From Thiomargarita sp. (GTDB taxonomy: Bacteria > Pseudomonadota > Gammaproteobacteria > Beggiatoales > Beggiatoaceae), in NCBI GenBank assembly GCA_020718845.1, contig DYRG01000020.1, positions 1 to 48,039 on the forward strand: 48,039 bases of DNA, given 5' to 3'. A program made the position numbers and the translations under genes. Positions within the stretch are counted from its first letter, which is position 1. Every line of letters starts with the position of its first letter. Under the pieces are notes generated by a model. That model was not told the origin of the DNA. It saw only the letters and a list, made by a program, of their open reading frames with translations, and made no database searches. Positions 18,256 to 26,960 of this stretch are shown here, one piece after another.

Positions 18256-19014
18256 TTAGATGATAGATAATAAAGAAGATGGGTTTTGATAAGGTTCATA
18301 ACCCGCTAACTCATATAAGGCTGACAAATCACTTACTTTTAATTGTTGGTGTTGAAATTCTAAAACACCTTGTTTTGCCAATAAACGTAATGTTCTATTC
18401 ACATGAACGGGTGTTAAACCTAAAGTATCTGCAATATCCTCTTGGGTAATGGGGAGAAAGATATTTTCAATTGATCCTTGCTCATATAATTTAATACGTT
18501 CGTAGAAATCCAGAAATAAAAATGCAATGCTTTCTTGAGCACTTCGATGAGAAATTGACGTTTGATATTCATAATAACGCGCCGACAATAACGCTAATTG
18601 AGTGGTAAATTGCGGCATATTTTCCATAATTTCAATTATGCTGCGTCGAGGAAAACTGCATAAAATTGAAGGAGTTAGGCTTTGCGCAGAATGATTCATC
18701 GGACTATTCAGATCGGATTGCAAACTAATGAAATCTCCGGGCAACGCATAACGCAAAATATGGCGTTTTCCCGTGCGCAAAGTTTTATAAAGCATCACCC
18801 AGCCGTTATAAAGCAAATAAAATTGCCCCTGCACGTCGCCTTGACGATAAAGGTGGGTTTTAGGCTGCAAAGTCGTGGGTTTGTTGCGCAACCGTTGGAG
18901 GCGGTTTAACAGGGCTTCCGGCACGCCGCTACAAGGCGAATAATCTCGAATCGCACAGTGGTTGCAATCGGGCATCGGATAATGAACATAACGGGATTTT
19001 AAGCGTGCCAACAT
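18256..19014 (-). CDS. Crp/Fnr family regulator with FNR-like cysteines
   Basis: A 252-residue transcription factor. Residues about 45-130 form the cyclic-nucleotide-binding-like sensor domain (LYRQGDVQGQFYLLYNGWV), a dimer helix follows, and residues 188-214 form the HTH (ITQEDIADTLGLTPVHVNRTLRL). The N-terminus carries C17-x2-C20-x7-C28, and C119 lies in the sensor domain, resembling the four [4Fe-4S] ligands of FNR. The spacing differs from FNR (C-x2-C-x5-C). The recognition helix reads HVNR rather than the ExxSR of FNR, so the DNA target should differ. Oxygen or redox sensing is inferred. Confidence 0.85.
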   Translation of the reverse strand: MLARLKSRYVHYPMPDCNHCAIRDYSPCSGVPEALLNRLQRLRNKPTTLQPKTHLYRQGDVQGQFYLLYNGWVMLYKTLRTGKRHILRYALPGDFISLQSDLNSPMNHSAQSLTPSILCSFPRRSIIEIMENMPQFTTQLALLSARYYEYQTSISHRSAQESIAFLFLDFYERIKLYEQGSIENIFLPITQEDIADTLGLTPVHVNRTLRLLAKQGVLEFQHQQLKVSDLSALYELAGYEPYQNPSSLLSII

Positions 19015-19183
19015 AATCTGATAATTCTAACATAAGATAAGTTTTTTCACTAATCACTTTTTTATTCTCATTAGTTATTTTTCACAAACGTCCACCTTTG
19101 GAATAATTGTCATGAATTTAACTAAAATAGGAATGAGAAAGAAATCATCAACATTGTCGCATTATTATTATAAGTTGTTTGAT

Positions 19184-19229
19184 TTTAAATAAAGAAACAC
19201 TCCATTATTGAGGCATTTCTTTATTTAAA
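19184..19229. terminator. Distal hairpin after nrdB
   Basis: Arms TTTAAATAAAGAAA and TTTCTTTATTTAAA are perfect complements over 14 bases, and an inner CTC/GAG pairing extends the stem. It sits beyond a first hairpin after nrdB, in the 277-base gap before the regulator gene, and may act as a back-up terminator. Confidence 0.6.
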
Positions 19230-19230
19230 A

Positions 19231-19253
19231 TTCCTATGCTAAAAACATAGGAA
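19231..19253 (-). terminator. Rho-independent terminator of nrdB
   Basis: A perfect eight-base stem TTCCTATG/CATAGGAA with a seven-base loop, followed on the minus strand by TTTTAAAT. It starts about 38 bases after the nrdB stop. Confidence 0.7.
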
Positions 19254-19291
19254 CTTATAAAATGAAAATGATTTGGAAAGTTAAAAGAAAA

Positions 19292-20419
19292 TTAATCCCA
19301 AACTAACACGCTGCCAGTTCGATAATCGCGGACGCGCCCTTCAAAGAAATTAACTTCTTGTTTTAATTCATATTCTGACAACCAAGGCATCGGATGTTCC
19401 CGAACTCCAAAACTCGGTGGTAAATCTAAGGTTTTCAATAACATATCGCCCATAAATTGCGCAAAAGCAACGTAGTTTTTCACCGACATTCCCACAATTC
19501 CGCCATTTGGCATCGTTGCTTGTCCGTAAGCACTTTCTAATTTCACCGCTTCGTCGACAATTCCTCTCGCGCGTTCTTGCATTTTTCTATCCCACAGTTG
19601 CGGGTTTTCTCTAATGATTTGGCGAATCAACCAACGTCCATTAATTGCATGAAGATTCTCATCACGCCAAATGTATTGATATTGTTGGGCGGTGTTTCTC
19701 AATTTTCCTTGACGCGCCAATGCAAAAATTTGAGAAAATCCTAATGGAAAAAACAAATATTCAAATGCGTAATAACTTATTAAATCTTCCAATAAAGCTC
19801 GACTGGCTTCCATACTTCCAGCGGGCGCATCGATGTTCACTACATTATTAGTAAAGGCTAAATTCCAATTAAGTTTATTCACTAATTCTGGAACGTCTTG
19901 ATATAAATTGAAAATTTGCCCTTGACCTTGTTCATCCAAACCAAAGGATTCTAATATAAAAAAATACGATTCAATATGATTAGCTTCCTCTGCCATTTGC
20001 CAACGCAAATATTGACGCATTTCATTTGCCGTGATTTGAGATAAAATCGCATTATCTAAATTGTCTGGCACTAAATTATCCGATGCCGTCAAATACGAAA
20101 TATTACACTTAAATAACCAACTTTCTTCTTCAGTTAAAATGCCAGTATTCCATTGAACTTTATCGTCGCCCATTGCAATATCATTAGGTGTCCAGAAATT
20201 ATGTCGTGCACTCAAAAAGCGTTGTCGAACATCGGGATATTTTAAAGGAACGGGTTGTCGCACATCGTAACCTTTTCCTCCAATAATTTTAATTGAATCG
20301 GGATGCGGCGTGCCTCGTCCAATTGTGACAGGTTCTAAACTCGCGGAAGAATAAGTCGTATTTTTGTTATAACGGCGGGCGGGTGTAAATGCGCTTGTCG
20401 GTTCGTCAAAACTCAACAT
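19292..20419 (-). CDS. nrdB: Ribonucleotide reductase class I, beta subunit
   Basis: The 375-residue R2 subunit holds the diiron-tyrosyl cofactor for ribonucleotide reduction. Counting from the chosen ATG, ligands are D114, E145, H148 (AEEANH), E220 (FEYLFF), E254 and H257 (RDENLH), and the radical tyrosine is Y152. The spacings match E. coli D84, E115, H118, Y122, E204, E238 and H241. The longer frame would begin at a TTG inside the ribosome-binding region; the ATG at 20419 has AGGAG upstream. The alpha-subunit gene is not adjacent. The 258-base gap upstream shows no clear site. Confidence 0.95.
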   Translation of the reverse strand: MLSFDEPTSAFTPARRYNKNTTYSSASLEPVTIGRGTPHPDSIKIIGGKGYDVRQPVPLKYPDVRQRFLSARHNFWTPNDIAMGDDKVQWNTGILTEEESWLFKCNISYLTASDNLVPDNLDNAILSQITANEMRQYLRWQMAEEANHIESYFFILESFGLDEQGQGQIFNLYQDVPELVNKLNWNLAFTNNVVNIDAPAGSMEASRALLEDLISYYAFEYLFFPLGFSQIFALARQGKLRNTAQQYQYIWRDENLHAINGRWLIRQIIRENPQLWDRKMQERARGIVDEAVKLESAYGQATMPNGGIVGMSVKNYVAFAQFMGDMLLKTLDLPPSFGVREHPMPWLSEYELKQEVNFFEGRVRDYRTGSVLVWD

Positions 20420-20698
20420 GAAAACGGTACTCCTAAACAATAAAATGCAAAGATATGAATGTGAGCATTTTACCTGATTTTGAGTTTCTCTGCTTCGCTA
20501 TTTATTGAGCAAAATCAAATGGTTAAGTTAATTTCTACCCTTTCAAGACCTTAGCGCAACCGCTTCATTCGACTTAGAAAAGCGGCTTTATCCACTTTTT
20601 TAAAATGGTTAAAACCAAAAATTTTTCCTGTTCAAAATAAAAAATAAGAAAAATGCTTAATTAAATGTAATATCGCTTATATAACGTAAATTTGCTGA

Positions 20699-21946
20699 TT
20701 ACATTTCTAATGAGTTGAAATAACGGGTTTCTATGATGATTTCCATTTCACAAGAACCGTCATCGAGAAAGGTTTCTTTTAAGATTTGACCAAACTCATG
20801 AAAATGCGCACGGAGTTTTTGGTTTTGTGGAGAAATGGTAATGGTGCGGTGTTCAAATTGGCGCGGTAATCTTTCAATTAACGCTTGCAATAACAAATCA
20901 CAACCCTCGCCTGTTACCGCCGACAACCAAATTCTTTGAGGAAAATTGCTTTCATCGTATTCAATTCTGGGGGTTTCATTTAATTGATCTATTTTGTTAT
21001 AAACCACGATTTGTGGGATTTCATTTGCTCCGATTTCTTTTAGAACTTTATCAACTTGTTCAATACGTTGCTGACGTTCAGGATCAGCACAATCCACCAC
21101 ATGAATTAAAACTTCCGCCAAACGAGTTTCGTCGAGCGTTCCTCGAAAAGCCGCGACCAAATCGTGCGGTAATTGCTGCACAAATCCCACCGTATCCGCG
21201 ATAATTAAGGGTGTTTTGTTAGGTAATTCAATGCGTCTTAATGTGGTGTCGAGCGTCGCAAAGAGTTGATTTGCAACGAAAACTTCTGCGTTTGTTATGC
21301 GATTGAATAACGTAGATTTTCCAGCGTTTGTATAACCCACTAATGAAACAACGGGGATTTCTGCGCGAGAACGGGCGCGGCGACTTTGGGTGCGTTGGCG
21401 AGAAACTTTTTCTAAACGCGCTTCGATTTGTTCGATGCGTTTGGCGATTAAACGACGGTCGGTTTCTAATTGGGTTTCACCAGGTCCGCGCATTCCGATC
21501 CCGCCACGTTGACGTTCTAAATGCGTCCACCCGCGAATCAAGCGGCTCGACAAATGTTTAAGCTGGGCTAATTCGACTTGCAACTTGCCTTCAAACGACC
21601 GAGCACGTTGCGCAAAAATATCTAAAATTAATTCGGTTCGATCAATGACTCGGCAATTCAATTCTTTCTCTAAATTGCGAGATTGGACGGGATTTAAACG
21701 GTGATTGAATAAAACTAATTGGGCTTGATGAGTTTCAATAGCTTGTTGAATTTCCTCAATTTTTCCTGAACCAATAAAAGAGCGAGAATCTGGTGTTTCT
21801 CGACTGCCTTCGATGGTCACGCAAGGAATCGCACCTGCGGCGGTTGCTAAATGAGAAAACTCTTGAATATCAGGCACATCCGCCTCACGTTTGAGACGGA
21901 TGCTGACCAAAATAGCTTGTTCTCCAGCGCGAGGACGCTCTAACAA
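20699..21946 (-). CDS. hflX: GTPase HflX
   Basis: A 415-residue ribosome-associated GTPase that splits stalled 70S ribosomes after stress. The N-terminal HflX domain ends in the coiled segment with GPGETQLETDRR; G1 is GYTNAGKST, G3 DTVGF and G4 NKID. The start is a TTG: a GAGGA site lies 8 bases upstream, and the first residues (LLERPRAGEQ) align directly with the start of E. coli HflX, so no ATG is needed. It follows hfq by three bases in the miaA-hfq-hflX operon. Confidence 0.95.
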   Translation of the reverse strand: MLERPRAGEQAILVSIRLKREADVPDIQEFSHLATAAGAIPCVTIEGSRETPDSRSFIGSGKIEEIQQAIETHQAQLVLFNHRLNPVQSRNLEKELNCRVIDRTELILDIFAQRARSFEGKLQVELAQLKHLSSRLIRGWTHLERQRGGIGMRGPGETQLETDRRLIAKRIEQIEARLEKVSRQRTQSRRARSRAEIPVVSLVGYTNAGKSTLFNRITNAEVFVANQLFATLDTTLRRIELPNKTPLIIADTVGFVQQLPHDLVAAFRGTLDETRLAEVLIHVVDCADPERQQRIEQVDKVLKEIGANEIPQIVVYNKIDQLNETPRIEYDESNFPQRIWLSAVTGEGCDLLLQALIERLPRQFEHRTITISPQNQKLRAHFHEFGQILKETFLDDGSCEMEIIIETRYFNSLEM

Positions 21947-21949
21947 CGA

Positions 21950-22204
21950 TTAATCCTCAAGTGGTGTGCTGCCATTTTTCTCATCGGCGACCGCATATTT
22001 GACATTCCGCGCAGGAACAATCGTAGAAATCGCGTGTTTGTAGACCATTTGGCTAACGGTATTTCTCAACAAAATGACAAATTGATCAAAAGATTCAACT
22101 TGTCCTTGTAATTTAATTCCATTCACTAAATAGATAGAAACTGGAATGCGTTCTTTACGCAAAGCATTCAAAAAAGGGTCTTGGAGACTTTGAGCTTTGT
22201 TCAT
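21950..22204 (-). CDS. hfq: RNA chaperone Hfq
   Basis: An 84-residue Sm-like protein that forms a hexameric ring and pairs small RNAs with mRNAs. Q8, the Sm1 motif [16 protein letters not shown] and the Sm2 motif [10 protein letters not shown] are all conserved. The C-terminal tail is short (about 15 residues). A GGGGAAG ribosome site precedes the ATG. It lies between miaA and hflX as in most gammaproteobacteria. Confidence 0.98.
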   Translation of the reverse strand: MNKAQSLQDPFLNALRKERIPVSIYLVNGIKLQGQVESFDQFVILLRNTVSQMVYKHAISTIVPARNVKYAVADEKNGSTPLED

Positions 22205-22219
22205 ATTAACTTCCCCTCA

Positions 22220-23152
22220 TTATTGTTTAGTTGTTAAGAAACTTGAAATGACATTTGAAACTTGTTGTATTAAATCAGATGCTTCACTATCAAACCATTG
22301 TGCGTTTTGTTCGGCGCGTAACCATGTTAATTGACGTTTGGCTAATTGTCGAGTTGCGATGATGCCACGTTCAACCATTTGAGGATAATCCCACTCGCCC
22401 GTTAAATAGTGCCAAACCTGTCGATACCCCACCGATCTAATGGCGGGACTCTCCAAATTCAAATCTGATCGTTGAAATAATTGTTTAACTTCGTCGATCA
22501 ATCCCGCGTCCAACATTGTTTCGAAGCGTTGCGCGATCCGTGAACGTAAAACCTCACGATCTTGGGGCGCAACGACCAATTTTAAAACATGATGGCGGTC
22601 AATGTACGATGTTTTCTGACGAAACAACGCAGACATCGGTTGAGCGGTCAATTCGCAGACTTCGAGGGCGCGCTGAATGCGTTGCTGGTCATTTTTATTA
22701 ATACGTTGAGCCGCCTCTGGATCAAGCGTTGCCAAACGAGAATGCAACGCCGCCCAGCCAATTTCTTGGGCTTCTCGCGCCAAACGCTCTCGAATTTGCG
22801 GATCGGCGGCGGGCAAATCTGATAAACCTTGTTGCAATGCTCGAAAATACAAACCCGTTCCACCGACTAATAACGGGATTTTTCCTTTATTTTCAATGAG
22901 TTGGATAAGAGCTCGTGCGTCTTCTGCAAAGCGCGCAGCCGAATAACTTTCTGCTGGATCACAAATATCGATCAAATGATGCGGGGCTTTTGCTAGTAAT
23001 TCGGGCGACGGTTTTGCAGTGCCGATATTCATACCCTTATAAACCAACGCAGAATCTACACTGATGATTTCAAAGGGAAATTTTTCAAGCAATCGCACCG
23101 CCAAATCCGTTTTTCCCGACGCAGTCGGTCCCATCAAAAAAACAATCGACAT
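22220..23152 (-). CDS. miaA: tRNA dimethylallyltransferase
   Basis: Adds a dimethylallyl group to A37 of tRNAs reading U-starting codons, the first step to ms2i6A. The chosen ATG at 23152 gives 310 residues and puts the P-loop GPTASGKT at the N-terminus as in the family; the longer frame would start at a GTG. Other motifs are DSALVYKGMNIGTAKP, GGTGLYFRAL and the C-terminal TRQLAKRQLTWLR. It is the first gene of miaA-hfq-hflX. The mutL gene that often precedes miaA is absent; a restriction-modification gene lies there instead. Confidence 0.96.
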   Translation of the reverse strand: MSIVFLMGPTASGKTDLAVRLLEKFPFEIISVDSALVYKGMNIGTAKPSPELLAKAPHHLIDICDPAESYSAARFAEDARALIQLIENKGKIPLLVGGTGLYFRALQQGLSDLPAADPQIRERLAREAQEIGWAALHSRLATLDPEAAQRINKNDQQRIQRALEVCELTAQPMSALFRQKTSYIDRHHVLKLVVAPQDREVLRSRIAQRFETMLDAGLIDEVKQLFQRSDLNLESPAIRSVGYRQVWHYLTGEWDYPQMVERGIIATRQLAKRQLTWLRAEQNAQWFDSEASDLIQQVSNVISSFLTTKQ

Positions 23153-23220
23153 AATCTTATCACAAAGTAATCCGTAGAAATTATTAAACACTCAAACGTA
23201 AAAACAATCAAGGAAATTAA

Positions 23221-26200
23221 TCAATTAGAATTACTCATTTTGCTCATCGATGAAAGATTATCAAAGGTTTCTACGATGCGAACGGTTTCTACAGAAACTC
23301 TACAAACACGACCTAACAAATCAATCACTTGTTCTTTATAATCTGCAAAACAATAATTATTAAATTTCTCTGCAATTGTCGCATCTTTGGGGGTTTTTTC
23401 TTTGTATTGATCTAAAACCCATTCTAACGCGCTGCGATTTCCCAATTTGTAATCCCATGCTTCATTTGGAACGCCACTTAATTGCGTATTTTCATCTAAA
23501 ATAATTACGCCATTTATTTTATCGGCTTTTAATTTAACTTTAGGGAGTTTAGTGATTTCTGAATCAAAGCGTTTCAAAGGATATTTTTCAACGCTTTCAT
23601 AATTCAAATGTAAATCCATTAATTCTTTACCTAAACTCGCCCATTGCTCAAATTTTTCGTACAAAGGAATGCGAGGAAATTCCCGCTTTAAATTTTGCTC
23701 ATATTTCTCACGATAGTTTGGATCATGCAATACCGCATACACATAATTAAATATCCGTTCTTTTGTAATTTCTGGATTGTTATAATGCTTTTGAAATAAC
23801 TCCAATGCCCAATCTGTTATATTTTCCTGTTGATTTCCTTGTTTGTCGTAAATATAAAGAGGTAGGCATTGATTATCACCTAAAAAATGTAAATCAGAAA
23901 TGATATTAGATGCAAAATACCTTAAATCTTTTCCGTTTGTATTTACGTTTAAAATAAAATTATTTTTATCTAAATTTCCTCCAAACATATCATAATGATT
24001 TTGGGTTAATCTATCACTTAGTAAGTTTTCTGCATAATAAAAATTTTTTACAAATGGTCTATAATTTGATTTTATTATTAAGTTTTTATCAAATTTAAAA
24101 GAAAGGTTGCGATTAAAAATAGATTTTAAAGATTCACTCCATTTTATTTGTTCATTCCAACTATAATCTTGCTTATTTAATAATTTGTTATAAATATTTA
24201 TAATAAAATTGACTTTTTTTTCTAAATTATTTTTATCAAAATCATAAACCCATTCATCTCTATTTGTAACAACACCATTTGAAAATAATTTAAAAATGGC
24301 TTTCTCATTGTTTCCTAATTTTACTTCTTTATCACAAACGGGAATTAAAGCATCAAAATCATTATCTGATTGATTAATCCAATTATTTTGATTATCAGGA
24401 GCGATTAAATCAAATGCAAAGTTAATTCTATTTTCAGAAAGCCAATTTAATTTTTCTCTCTTTAGCATTTCATCGGGTAAAGATAAATAGTAAATTTGGC
24501 AGGGCTTCTTTTGTAAAGAAAGACTTTTCTTTTTAACTAAAAACATAAATGCCACGCCCGTTTGGATTCCAAAAACGTTATGTGTTGTTCCCGCAATTTT
24601 TGGATTAGCTCTTACATCGCTTTTTGTGTCAATAATATAAGCAAAATCAAATTCTTGTTTAATACATTCTCTAAATCCATCAAATGATTTTGCATTGATA
24701 AATGAATTATTAGTAACAAAAGAGATTATCCCTTGTCCTTTATTTATTTTATCATTACTAATTCGATCACTTGCCCAGCGATAAAAACGTGAATACATAT
24801 CATAGACTTTAGTTTTCTGAGCTTTGCTTGCTTTAATGTAAGTCTTTTTTATTTGCTCATCGACAATTTTATATACGCGATTTTTATTATTATCGTTCTC
24901 ATTTTGTTGGTTAGCATTGTAAGGCGGATTACCAATAATCACGCTAATTTGTTGCTCATTTTGTTTTTTAATGCGAGTGGTATTTTCAACATTAAAACCA
25001 ATACCCTCAATTTCAATATTTACTCCTTCAATACCAAAACCTGCATTATCTAAAGTATCTACCCAACAAAGATTATTAAATTTATAATCGGGATCGGATA
25101 TTTTATTGTGTTTAAAATATGCCTGCATTTTTTGTTGATAGGTATATTCGATGTTTAGGTTTGCAATGTAATAAGGTAATAAACCTAACTCATTACAAAA
25201 AATATCGTTTTTATATTTAAATTCTAGTTTGTCATGTGGTAAGTAATCAATTAGGTCACAAATATATGTACCTGTACCAACACAAGGGTCGAGGATTTTA
25301 ATATTTTCATCGGCGAGAGTTGCATTAAAATGTTTCTTTAGTAAATCCTCAACACTTCTGATTTGAAATTTAACAATTTCGTGTGGGGTATAAATAATCC
25401 CCATTCTATCTGCCGCTTTATTGTTATAGACATTATAAAAGTTTTCGTAAAATGCTTTCAAAAAGGCTTGTTTATCATGATAATTAACGATTTTAATCGC
25501 GTACTTTTTAATGGTATCATAATAACTTTGAATGCCAGAGAGCGTTTCTCGTTTTTTTGTGTTATCTCCAAATAGAGTAGATTCTAATTCATATAATTTT
25601 TCAGCAATATTATTTTTTTTATGGATGTTAGCATCATCAAAGATACTCATAAAAATTTCTTCGGTTAAAATGTGTTGCAAAAGCATTTCATTAACATCGC
25701 CAATTGAGATATTTGGATTAATACTTTTTTCACAAATACTAAGGAATTTTTGACGCGCCTCTGTAAATGATGAGTTTATTTGTTCAGTAAGCGAGATTTT
25801 TTGATTAACCATTTCTAAAATTACGGGTAGAGAATCTTTAAATTTATCCATTGCCTCATAAAATTCTCTAACTTCTTTAGACTTAAAAGTTATAAATTTA
25901 GTTAGTAATTTATCTAAATTTTCTCTTTCATTTAAAGAGCATTGAAAACATCGTATTCCCTCTTGATATAAAATAGCATCTTTGTCATCTTGAAATAAGG
26001 TATTACTTAATGGATAACCCGCCGCGATTTTATCAATAATTTCATTTTCTAAATGAACATTTGCTTTAGATTCCCAATAGCCAAAGTCAATTAAATTATT
26101 ACAAATAGTTCCGTCTGGTTGTATATTTTGCCCTTGTGCATTTTTAATAGTTTTTTCATCAACAAGAAATAGTTCATCTTTATTTTTAGCACAATATTTA

Positions 26201-26310
26201 CTAAGTAAATTAGCAAAATGTCGTCGAATAGCTAACTCATGATCAACCCCGCCATGAATCTTTGTATTTATTACTTCCTTTTCATATTCTTCAATATCTT
26301 GAATGGACAT
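23221..26310 (-). CDS. Single-chain restriction-modification enzyme, type ISP-like without helicase
   Basis: A 1029-residue protein combining nuclease and N6-adenine methyltransferase. A PD-(D/E)xK-type nuclease is suggested at the N-terminus by P65-D66 and E80-S-K82 (GYWESKAN). A helical linker follows to about 300. The methyltransferase begins with YTPHEIVKFQ; motif I is ILDPCVGTGTY (339-349) and motif IV is NPPY (461-464). The C-terminal half should be the target-recognition region, ending in LGNRSALEWVLDQYKEKTPK, typical of the type ISP (LlaBIII-like) specificity domain. No DEAD/DEAH helicase is present, so the layout is like type IIG. The gene is visibly more AT-rich than its neighbours, which suggests transfer. 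Confidence 0.88.
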   Translation of the reverse strand: MSIQDIEEYEKEVINTKIHGGVDHELAIRRHFANLLSKYCAKNKDELFLVDEKTIKNAQGQNIQPDGTICNNLIDFGYWESKANVHLENEIIDKIAAGYPLSNTLFQDDKDAILYQEGIRCFQCSLNERENLDKLLTKFITFKSKEVREFYEAMDKFKDSLPVILEMVNQKISLTEQINSSFTEARQKFLSICEKSINPNISIGDVNEMLLQHILTEEIFMSIFDDANIHKKNNIAEKLYELESTLFGDNTKKRETLSGIQSYYDTIKKYAIKIVNYHDKQAFLKAFYENFYNVYNNKAADRMGIIYTPHEIVKFQIRSVEDLLKKHFNATLADENIKILDPCVGTGTYICDLIDYLPHDKLEFKYKNDIFCNELGLLPYYIANLNIEYTYQQKMQAYFKHNKISDPDYKFNNLCWVDTLDNAGFGIEGVNIEIEGIGFNVENTTRIKKQNEQQISVIIGNPPYNANQQNENDNNKNRVYKIVDEQIKKTYIKASKAQKTKVYDMYSRFYRWASDRISNDKINKGQGIISFVTNNSFINAKSFDGFRECIKQEFDFAYIIDTKSDVRANPKIAGTTHNVFGIQTGVAFMFLVKKKSLSLQKKPCQIYYLSLPDEMLKREKLNWLSENRINFAFDLIAPDNQNNWINQSDNDFDALIPVCDKEVKLGNNEKAIFKLFSNGVVTNRDEWVYDFDKNNLEKKVNFIINIYNKLLNKQDYSWNEQIKWSESLKSIFNRNLSFKFDKNLIIKSNYRPFVKNFYYAENLLSDRLTQNHYDMFGGNLDKNNFILNVNTNGKDLRYFASNIISDLHFLGDNQCLPLYIYDKQGNQQENITDWALELFQKHYNNPEITKERIFNYVYAVLHDPNYREKYEQNLKREFPRIPLYEKFEQWASLGKELMDLHLNYESVEKYPLKRFDSEITKLPKVKLKADKINGVIILDENTQLSGVPNEAWDYKLGNRSALEWVLDQYKEKTPKDATIAEKFNNYCFADYKEQVIDLLGRVCRVSVETVRIVETFDNLSSMSKMSNSN

Positions 26311-26482
26311 AAGTGGTTTTTAAAGTTGTGAAAAAATGGATTAAGCATTTTAACGCTTTCGAGAAATAAGTGTACAAAAAATTTCCTTAAAATGTAATTC
26401 AACACATCGATCTCGTTGAGAATTGCTGTTCTTCAAGATATTTGAGATAATTCATCGCTTTAACAATGAATTGGAAAATAAC

Positions 26483-26737
26483 ATGGTAAATGTATTAATG
26501 TACGCAACCAAACAATGCCCTTATTGTGTGCGGGCGGAAAGATTATTGCAGCGAAAAGGGGTGGCGTTTGAAAAGATTTTGCTCGACGACAAACCTCAAT
26601 TAATGCAAGAAGTCATAGCAAAAACAGGACGTTACACCGTTCCACAGATTTTTATTGGCACAACTCATGTGGGAGGTTATGATGACTTGGCGGAGTTGGA
26701 TAGCGCGGGCGAATTAGACCCATTATTAGCCATTTAG
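26483..26737 (+). CDS. grxC: Glutaredoxin 3
   Basis: An 84-residue dithiol glutaredoxin that reduces disulfides with glutathione. The start is the ATG at 26483, which gives the family's N-terminus VNVLMYATKQCPYC with active cysteines C12 and C15. The glutathione-binding TVPQIFIG and GGYDDLAELD are intact. It is a single gene. The 223-base gap that follows, up to the OmpA-like gene, holds only a weak promoter-like TAGAAT and no open frame. Confidence 0.95.
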   Translation: MVNVLMYATKQCPYCVRAERLLQRKGVAFEKILLDDKPQLMQEVIAKTGRYTVPQIFIGTTHVGGYDDLAELDSAGELDPLLAI

Positions 26738-26960
26738 CGATAAAGTGTGGCATTCTTACGACACGCTGTTGTAATCAAATACAAAAACCTAGACGACAAC
26801 CGATCTTTATTGGTAGAATAGGGCGTTAAGGCTGGTATGCAATCAAAAAGTGTATCAGCAACGTTAGTCAGAGCCCCTCGGCAAAATAAACACCCCAAGC
26901 TGAAGCCTGTACTTTATGTGCTCGTCAAGTCTTATTAACTTTACAGGAAGGAATGTACCT

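Noticed and set aside
20420-20440. Upstream TTG start for nrdB
   Set aside because: The TTG overlaps the AGGAG region of the ATG at 20419 and adds seven residues not expected in the family.
26738-26960. tRNA or riboswitch in the gap before the OmpA-like gene
   Set aside because: No cloverleaf, T-loop motif or known aptamer core could be folded by eye; only a weak TAGAAT box is seen.
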